Of a DNA stretch of 64,000 bases, positions 59,395 through 64,000 are shown in pieces. Every line of letters begins with the position of its first letter. Position 1 is the first letter of the stretch. A program made the position numbers and the translations under genes. The notes under the pieces were generated by a model, which did no database searches, had not been told where the DNA came from, and was given only the letters and a program-made list of their open reading frames with translations. This DNA comes from Thermoplasmata archaeon UBA184 (lineage in GTDB: Archaea > Thermoplasmatota > Thermoplasmata > Lutacidiplasmatales > UBA184): contig DAEB01000040.1 of the NCBI GenBank assembly GCA_002495185.1, positions 28,418 through 92,417 of the forward strand. The letters run 5' to 3'.

Positions 59395-62340
59395 GTGACC
59401 GACCCCATCGTCCTCTTCGCCGCCACCACCCTCGGCGCGGTTGGCGCCGTCTCGGCGTACCTGGCGGTCCGGAACCGACTCTCGCTGCGGATCGCGCTGC
59501 GGAACATCGTGCGAGCGCGAGGTCGCTCCGTTCTCGTGATCCTAGGCCTCCTCGTGGCGACCGCGATCGTGTCGGGGAGCCTCGTGGTGGGGGACACCGT
59601 GCACACCGCGACGGTGCACTACTCCTACATTGGGTGGGGGTACACGGACGAGGCGATCTACGGCACCTCCTCCTCGGGCGGCTATCTCTACTTCTCCTCG
59701 ATCGTGGCGAACTCGGTCGTCACCGCCTCCGCGAACGACTCCCGGATCGACGGAGTGAGTCCCGAAATCGTCGGCACGGTCCAGGCGTTCGACAACACGA
59801 CCGGCATCCCTCAGACCAATCTCTACCTGGTCGGCAGCAACGCCTCGCAGAGCGCGGCGCTCGGGCCGTTCACCTCCGTATCGGGCGGGAATCCGGGGTC
59901 CCCGGCCCCGGGAAGCATCTTCCTCGACAAGCTCGCGGCCCAGGACCTGAGCGCCTCGGTCGGCGATTCCGTGCTCCTCTACGGGAAGTTCGCGGCCCCC
60001 GAGAAGGTCGGGGCGATCGTCCAGGACGACATTCGCGGAGGGTTCCTCACCGCCGGGGTGAGCGGGGGCAGCGTGTTCGTCGACCTCGCGACCGCGCAGG
60101 CCCTCCAAGGGACGCCGCAGGAAGTGAACTTCATCGCCGTCACGAACGCGGGCTCCCAGGAGAGCGGAGTCGGCCTCTCTTCCGCGGTGAGCGCGAGCCT
60201 CACCGCCGCTCTCGCGACGATCCCCGGGACCTCGGCGCTCTCCGTCCACCAGGTCCTGAGCGATTCCCTCGCGACGGCCCAGTCGGCGAGCACGAGCCTC
60301 ACGACGATCTTCCTCGTGTTCGGCCTCTTCTCGATCATCGCGGGAGCGATGCTGATCATCGGGATCTTCACGATGATCGCCGAGGAGAGGAAGGGCGAGA
60401 TGGGGATGCTGCGCGCCGTGGGGATCCAGCGGCGCACCCTCGTACTGGCGTACTATTTCGAGGGTCTCGTCTACTCGGCGGGCAGCGCCCTCGCCGGCAC
60501 CTTCGCGGGGGTCGCCGCCGGATACATCCTCCTCTGGTTCTACGTCCACACGGTCCCGACCCCGGGGTTCGACGTCAACGTCCTCGGGGCGTCGTTCACG
60601 TTCAGCTCGAGCTCGCTCATCACGAGCTATCTCGTCGGCTTCCTGCTCACCCTCGCGACCGTGGTCGTCGCGAGCGTCCGGGTGAGCCGTCTCAACATCG
60701 TTCGGGCGATCCGGGACGTTCCGGAACCGCTGCCGCCCCTTCGGACCTACACGTACCTCGCCTACCTCGGGGGGGTCTCGCTGGCCGTCGGGGCCCTATT
60801 GTTCCTGACCACGTTCCGAGGATCGTCGGACATCTCCTATCCCGTGATCGGAGGTGCTCTCGTCATTCTCGGCGCGGGGTTGGTCGCGTCCCGGTTCTGG
60901 AAGAACCGAACCGTCTTCACGTCGGTCGGCGCCGGCCTCCTCCTCTGGGCCGGGGTCGAGCCGCTCCATGATTGGGTGCTCGGAACCGGTCACTCCGGAG
61001 GGATCTTCTTCGTCTTCGTCGACGGCGTGATGCTCGTCGCCGGCGCCCTGATGATCGTCGCCTTCAACGGGGTCGACCTCGCCCGGAGCGTCGAGCGGTT
61101 GGCCGCCGGCCGGAAGGGGGCAACGCCGGTGACCCGCATCGGCCTCGCCTACCCGAGTCGAAGAGCGGCCCGGACGTCCATCAGTCTCACGATCTTCGCG
61201 CTCGTCCTGTTCACGATCATCCTGCTGGCGGTGTACAGCGCGACGCTCACCGGCAACCTCAACAACTCAGTCACCAGCCAATCGGGAGGGTACACCTTCC
61301 TCGGGATCTCGTCCCAGCCGATCCCGGACCTCCCGTCGAAGGTCGCCACCAACTCGACCCTCTCGGCCCTGTACTCCGGAGTGGTGCCGGTGACGACCGG
61401 GCTCGCGTTCGTCTCCGTGCAAGGCTTCTCCGCGAACCCGTACCACGACAACCTGTTCTCCGCTCCGGTGAATACCACGGCGGAGACGAGCTTCTACGCG
61501 ACGAACCAGTTCACCTTCCAGTCGACCGACCACGGGATGAGCGCCTCCGCAGTGATGGCGGAGCTCCAGTCGAACCGCTCGGTCGCGGTCGTCGACGGAG
61601 GGTACGCCGGCGGGAGCGGGTTCGGGCAGGCGGGCCCCCACCCGAGCGTCGCTCCGGGGGACATGATCGAGGTCGAGAACCCTGGGACCCTGGCCGCGCA
61701 GAACGTCACGGTCATCGGCGTCCTCGAGGAGTCGATCGTCGGCGGGGTGTGGCTCAACCCCTCCACGGCCGCCTCGCTCGGCTACCTGACGCTCAACGGC
61801 TACTTCCTGACGGTCCACCCGGGAGTCTCGTCGACCCTGGCCGCCCAGAAGATCAAGTCCGCCTTCTACCAGTACGGGCTCGTCCTGGTCGACTTCCGGG
61901 CGATCCTCGCGCAAACGACCGCCATCATCTCGGGCGACATCGGGCTGCTCGAGGTGTTCATCGCCCTCGGTCTGGCCGTCGGGATCGCCGCCCTCGGGAT
62001 CCTCGCGCTGCGCGCGGTCACCGAGCGTCGCCACGAGATCGGGACCCTGCGCGCGACCGGGCTCACCCGACCGATGATCATCAAGGCGTTCCTCGTGGAG
62101 TACTCCTTCATCACCATCGTCGGGGCGCTCGTCGGAGGGTTGCTCGGCCTTCTCGTGGTCTACAACTTCACGATCAGTCCCGGCTCGTCCGCCGCCTACG
62201 CGGCCACGCTGTTCGTCCCGTGGTGGAATCTTCTGGCGGTGATCCTGGTGACGGGCCTTCTCGCGACGCTCGCCGTGATCGGCCCGTCCCTCCGGGCGGC
62301 TCGGCTTCCGCCCGCGGAGGCGATCCGGGGGGTCGAGTGA
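59395..62340 (+). CDS. FtsX/MacB-like ABC permease (duplicated core)
   Basis: The 981-residue GTG-started protein has an N-terminal helix pair, a large extracytoplasmic domain (about residues 66-295) and a first FtsX core (about 300-430, with AEERKGEMGMLRAVG). After more helices comes a second extracytoplasmic domain and a second FtsX core (about 860-975, EIGTLRATGLTRPMIIKAF). This double-core layout is typical of archaeal and Gram-positive export permeases. It would export lipids, peptides or surface components with the upstream ATPase. Confidence 0.9.
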   Translation: MTDPIVLFAATTLGAVGAVSAYLAVRNRLSLRIALRNIVRARGRSVLVILGLLVATAIVSGSLVVGDTVHTATVHYSYIGWGYTDEAIYGTSSSGGYLYFSSIVANSVVTASANDSRIDGVSPEIVGTVQAFDNTTGIPQTNLYLVGSNASQSAALGPFTSVSGGNPGSPAPGSIFLDKLAAQDLSASVGDSVLLYGKFAAPEKVGAIVQDDIRGGFLTAGVSGGSVFVDLATAQALQGTPQEVNFIAVTNAGSQESGVGLSSAVSASLTAALATIPGTSALSVHQVLSDSLATAQSASTSLTTIFLVFGLFSIIAGAMLIIGIFTMIAEERKGEMGMLRAVGIQRRTLVLAYYFEGLVYSAGSALAGTFAGVAAGYILLWFYVHTVPTPGFDVNVLGASFTFSSSSLITSYLVGFLLTLATVVVASVRVSRLNIVRAIRDVPEPLPPLRTYTYLAYLGGVSLAVGALLFLTTFRGSSDISYPVIGGALVILGAGLVASRFWKNRTVFTSVGAGLLLWAGVEPLHDWVLGTGHSGGIFFVFVDGVMLVAGALMIVAFNGVDLARSVERLAAGRKGATPVTRIGLAYPSRRAARTSISLTIFALVLFTIILLAVYSATLTGNLNNSVTSQSGGYTFLGISSQPIPDLPSKVATNSTLSALYSGVVPVTTGLAFVSVQGFSANPYHDNLFSAPVNTTAETSFYATNQFTFQSTDHGMSASAVMAELQSNRSVAVVDGGYAGGSGFGQAGPHPSVAPGDMIEVENPGTLAAQNVTVIGVLEESIVGGVWLNPSTAASLGYLTLNGYFLTVHPGVSSTLAAQKIKSAFYQYGLVLVDFRAILAQTTAIISGDIGLLEVFIALGLAVGIAALGILALRAVTERRHEIGTLRATGLTRPMIIKAFLVEYSFITIVGALVGGLLGLLVVYNFTISPGSSAAYAATLFVPWWNLLAVILVTGLLATLAVIGPSLRAARLPPAEAIRGVE

Positions 62341-62401
62341 CCCCCTCCCGTCGGCCAAGGTAGATGAGCCTCCGCCAGCTGCGCTCCGCCGGTGTCCCTT
62401 C

Positions 62402-63709
62402 TTGTCGAGCTCCCCGGGGGCGCAGGATCGTCCGTCCGCTCCCCCCGAGGAACGGGAGGAGGCGCTGCCGAGCGCTGCAGCTCCCGGTCGGCCGAGCTAC
62501 ACCCGCACGCTTCGGAACCGCCCGTTCTTCCTCGTCTGGCTGGCCCAGCTGATCTCCCAGTCGGGCGACTACATCTTTGACGTCGCGCTCCTCTGGTTCG
62601 TTCTCCAGGAGACCCATTCGGCGTTCGCGGTGGCGGTGGTCGTCACCGGAGCGATCCTCCCGAGCGTGCTCCTGGGTCCGTTCCTCGGGGTCTACGTCGA
62701 CCGATGGGACCGGCGAAAGACCCTCGTCGCGACGAACATCGGCCAGGGGGTCGTGGTCGCCGCGCTCTCGGTCGTCGTGGCGCTCGGGCACGCGAGCCTG
62801 CCGGTCGTGTTCGTCGTCGTCCTGCTCCTCGGGGTCGGATTCACGATCGTCCGGGCCGCGACCAGCGCGTACGTCCCCTCGGTCGTCCCGCCGGACGACC
62901 TTCCCCCGGCGAACGGGCTCCTCTCGCTGAGCGGCTCCCTGAACCAGGTCGTCGGACTCGGGATCGGCGGCGCCTTCGTGGCGCTGCTCGGTGTGACATT
63001 GCCCATCGAGTACGACGCGATCTCGTTCTTCGCGGCCGCGGTCCTTCTCGTTCTCATCCCGCGGATCCGCCCGACCGCCGCCTCCGCCCCGGTCGCTCCG
63101 ACGACCTTCCGGGAGGAGTTCGTCGAAGGGTTCGCGTTCATCCGGAAGAACCGGTTCCTGCTCGAGATCATCGCGATCGGGGTCCTGGTCAACTTCTTCG
63201 GGAACGGGCTCTCCGCCCTCTTCGCTCCCTACACGCAGTTCGTCCTGCACGCCGGGGTCGTCGTCTACGGCCTCCTCGGCGCGATCCTCGCGGTGGGGTC
63301 GTTGGTCGGCGCCGGCATCATGGGGAAGGTCAACATGCACACGACGGCGGGAAAGTACCTCTTCGCGGGCGGCATCACCCTTGGCCCCCTCCTCCTCGCG
63401 CTCGGCCTGACCACGAGCATCCCGGTCGCCTTCGTGGTGATGGCCCTCTTCGGGGTGGCTCTCGCGGTCACGAACCTGCCGATCTCGGTCGCCATGCAGG
63501 CGAAGATCCCCGGCCGTCTCCTCGGCCGGGTGAGCGCCACGTTCGGGGCTCTCGTCACCGCGACGAGTCCCGCGGGTCCGCTCTTCGCCGGCTGGTTCGC
63601 CCAGACCTGGTCCGTCGCGGCGTTCTTCGTCCTCTCGGGGATTGTGATGACCGTTGTGATCGGGGTCGGTGCGCTGACGATGCGTTCGTTGCGAACGCTC
63701 CAGTACTAG
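62402..63709 (+). CDS. MFS transporter (EntS-like, MFS_3 type)
   Basis: The 435-residue protein has about 12 helices. After the first helix comes SQSGDYIFDVAL, and the GVYVDRWDRRKTL segment is the loop motif of MFS. ATSAYVPSVVPPDDLPPANGL and the later IPGRLLGRVSA match the MFS_3 pattern. The TTG start is preceded by a Ser/Pro/Glu-rich head, so a start nearer the first helix is possible. The substrate is unknown. Convergent neighbours are absent; all genes here run to the right. Confidence 0.88.
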   Translation: MSSSPGAQDRPSAPPEEREEALPSAAAPGRPSYTRTLRNRPFFLVWLAQLISQSGDYIFDVALLWFVLQETHSAFAVAVVVTGAILPSVLLGPFLGVYVDRWDRRKTLVATNIGQGVVVAALSVVVALGHASLPVVFVVVLLLGVGFTIVRAATSAYVPSVVPPDDLPPANGLLSLSGSLNQVVGLGIGGAFVALLGVTLPIEYDAISFFAAAVLLVLIPRIRPTAASAPVAPTTFREEFVEGFAFIRKNRFLLEIIAIGVLVNFFGNGLSALFAPYTQFVLHAGVVVYGLLGAILAVGSLVGAGIMGKVNMHTTAGKYLFAGGITLGPLLLALGLTTSIPVAFVVMALFGVALAVTNLPISVAMQAKIPGRLLGRVSATFGALVTATSPAGPLFAGWFAQTWSVAAFFVLSGIVMTVVIGVGALTMRSLRTLQY

Positions 63710-63769
63710 CGAGCGCGGCTCCCCCGCGGGCGCAAGCTCCAAGTCCGCTCTCGCCTCCCTCGACGCTCG

Positions 63770-64000
63770 ATGAGGAGCGAGAGTCCCGGGTCCCGACGCG
63801 CCCTCGTCGCGGGCGCGGCGGGGTATCTCGGCGGGTCGGTCGTCCGTGCGCTGACGGCGGCCGGCTGGGAGGTCCGGGGACTCGTCCGGCGCCCCGAATC
63901 GAGCGCTCGGGTCGAGGAGGCGGGAGGGGTCGCGGTCGTCGGGAGCATCCTCGACTCGCACTCGGTTGACGCGGCGCTCCGAGGATGCGAGCTCGCGGTC
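63770..64000 (+). CDS. Rossmann-fold NAD(P)-dependent epimerase/reductase, 5' part only
   Basis: The first 77 codons are visible and the gene runs off the right edge. After MRSESPGSRR the protein has ALVAGAAGYLGGSVV, a G-x-x-G-x-x-G dinucleotide site, then a VRGLVRRPES strand with basic residues that suit NADP. It is of the NmrA/NAD-epimerase type. Its function cannot be set from this fragment. Confidence 0.75.
   Translation, partial: MRSESPGSRRALVAGAAGYLGGSVVRALTAAGWEVRGLVRRPESSARVEEAGGVAVVGSILDSHSVDAALRGCELAV

Noticed and set aside
62174..63961. Long open frame on the minus strand opposite the MFS gene and the end of the permease gene
   Set aside because: It is antisense to well-supported genes, is composed almost only of Arg, Asp, Glu, Gly and Pro, and has no motif. 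Such frames are expected opposite GC-rich genes with strong third-position bias.

Overview
The window looks like a high-GC archaeal chromosome segment, most likely from a Thermoplasmata-type (Thermoplasmatota) organism. This is inferred from a thermopsin-family (peptidase A5) surface protein, archaeal TATA boxes about 25-30 nt before many start codons with few Shine-Dalgarno sites (leaderless transcription), frequent GTG/TTG starts, and the long form of RmlA. No tRNA, rRNA, CRISPR array or recognisable transposase was found.

Layout. 1-7.4 kb: housekeeping and stress genes (Asp-box repeat protein with a MoaD/ThiS-like partner, OsmC, a DsbA-type oxidoreductase, an aldo/keto reductase, an SRPBCC protein) and an AbiE-type toxin-antitoxin pair. 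7.5-14.0 kb: secreted or membrane-anchored surface proteins, including a thermopsin carrying six Ig-like repeats. 14.1-33.2 kb: a surface-glycan locus with two DUF2079 membrane proteins, GT2 and GT4 glycosyltransferases, RmlA and RmlB (dTDP-sugar), a DegT aminotransferase, an ATP-grasp/HAD fusion, a sulfatase-fold enzyme and an RMD-like reductase. 33.5-39.0 kb: small membrane proteins, a decayed zinc-ribbon gene, a VapBC pair and a 14-repeat FG-GAP protein. 39.4-50.0 kb: a clearly lower-GC island with a second set of glycan genes (two GT2, two GT4, a methyltransferase, a very large membrane protein and a second sulfatase-fold enzyme), probably acquired by transfer. 50.3-55.5 kb: three more PIN-toxin modules around an S9 peptidase and a flavin reductase. 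55.6-64 kb: an MscS channel, small membrane proteins, GDP-mannose 4,6-dehydratase, a MacB/FtsX-like ABC exporter, an MFS transporter and a partial Rossmann protein.

How the genes fit together. The sugar-nucleotide enzymes would supply activated deoxy-sugars (dTDP-linked through RmlA/RmlB, GDP-linked through Gmd and the RMD-like reductase). The GT2/GT4 enzymes would assemble them on a lipid carrier, and the large membrane proteins and sulfatase-fold enzymes would finish or decorate glycans on surface proteins. Most toxin-antitoxin modules lie next to the accessory blocks, and each of the five carries its own perfect palindrome at the antitoxin promoter, which is the most consistent regulatory signal in the window.
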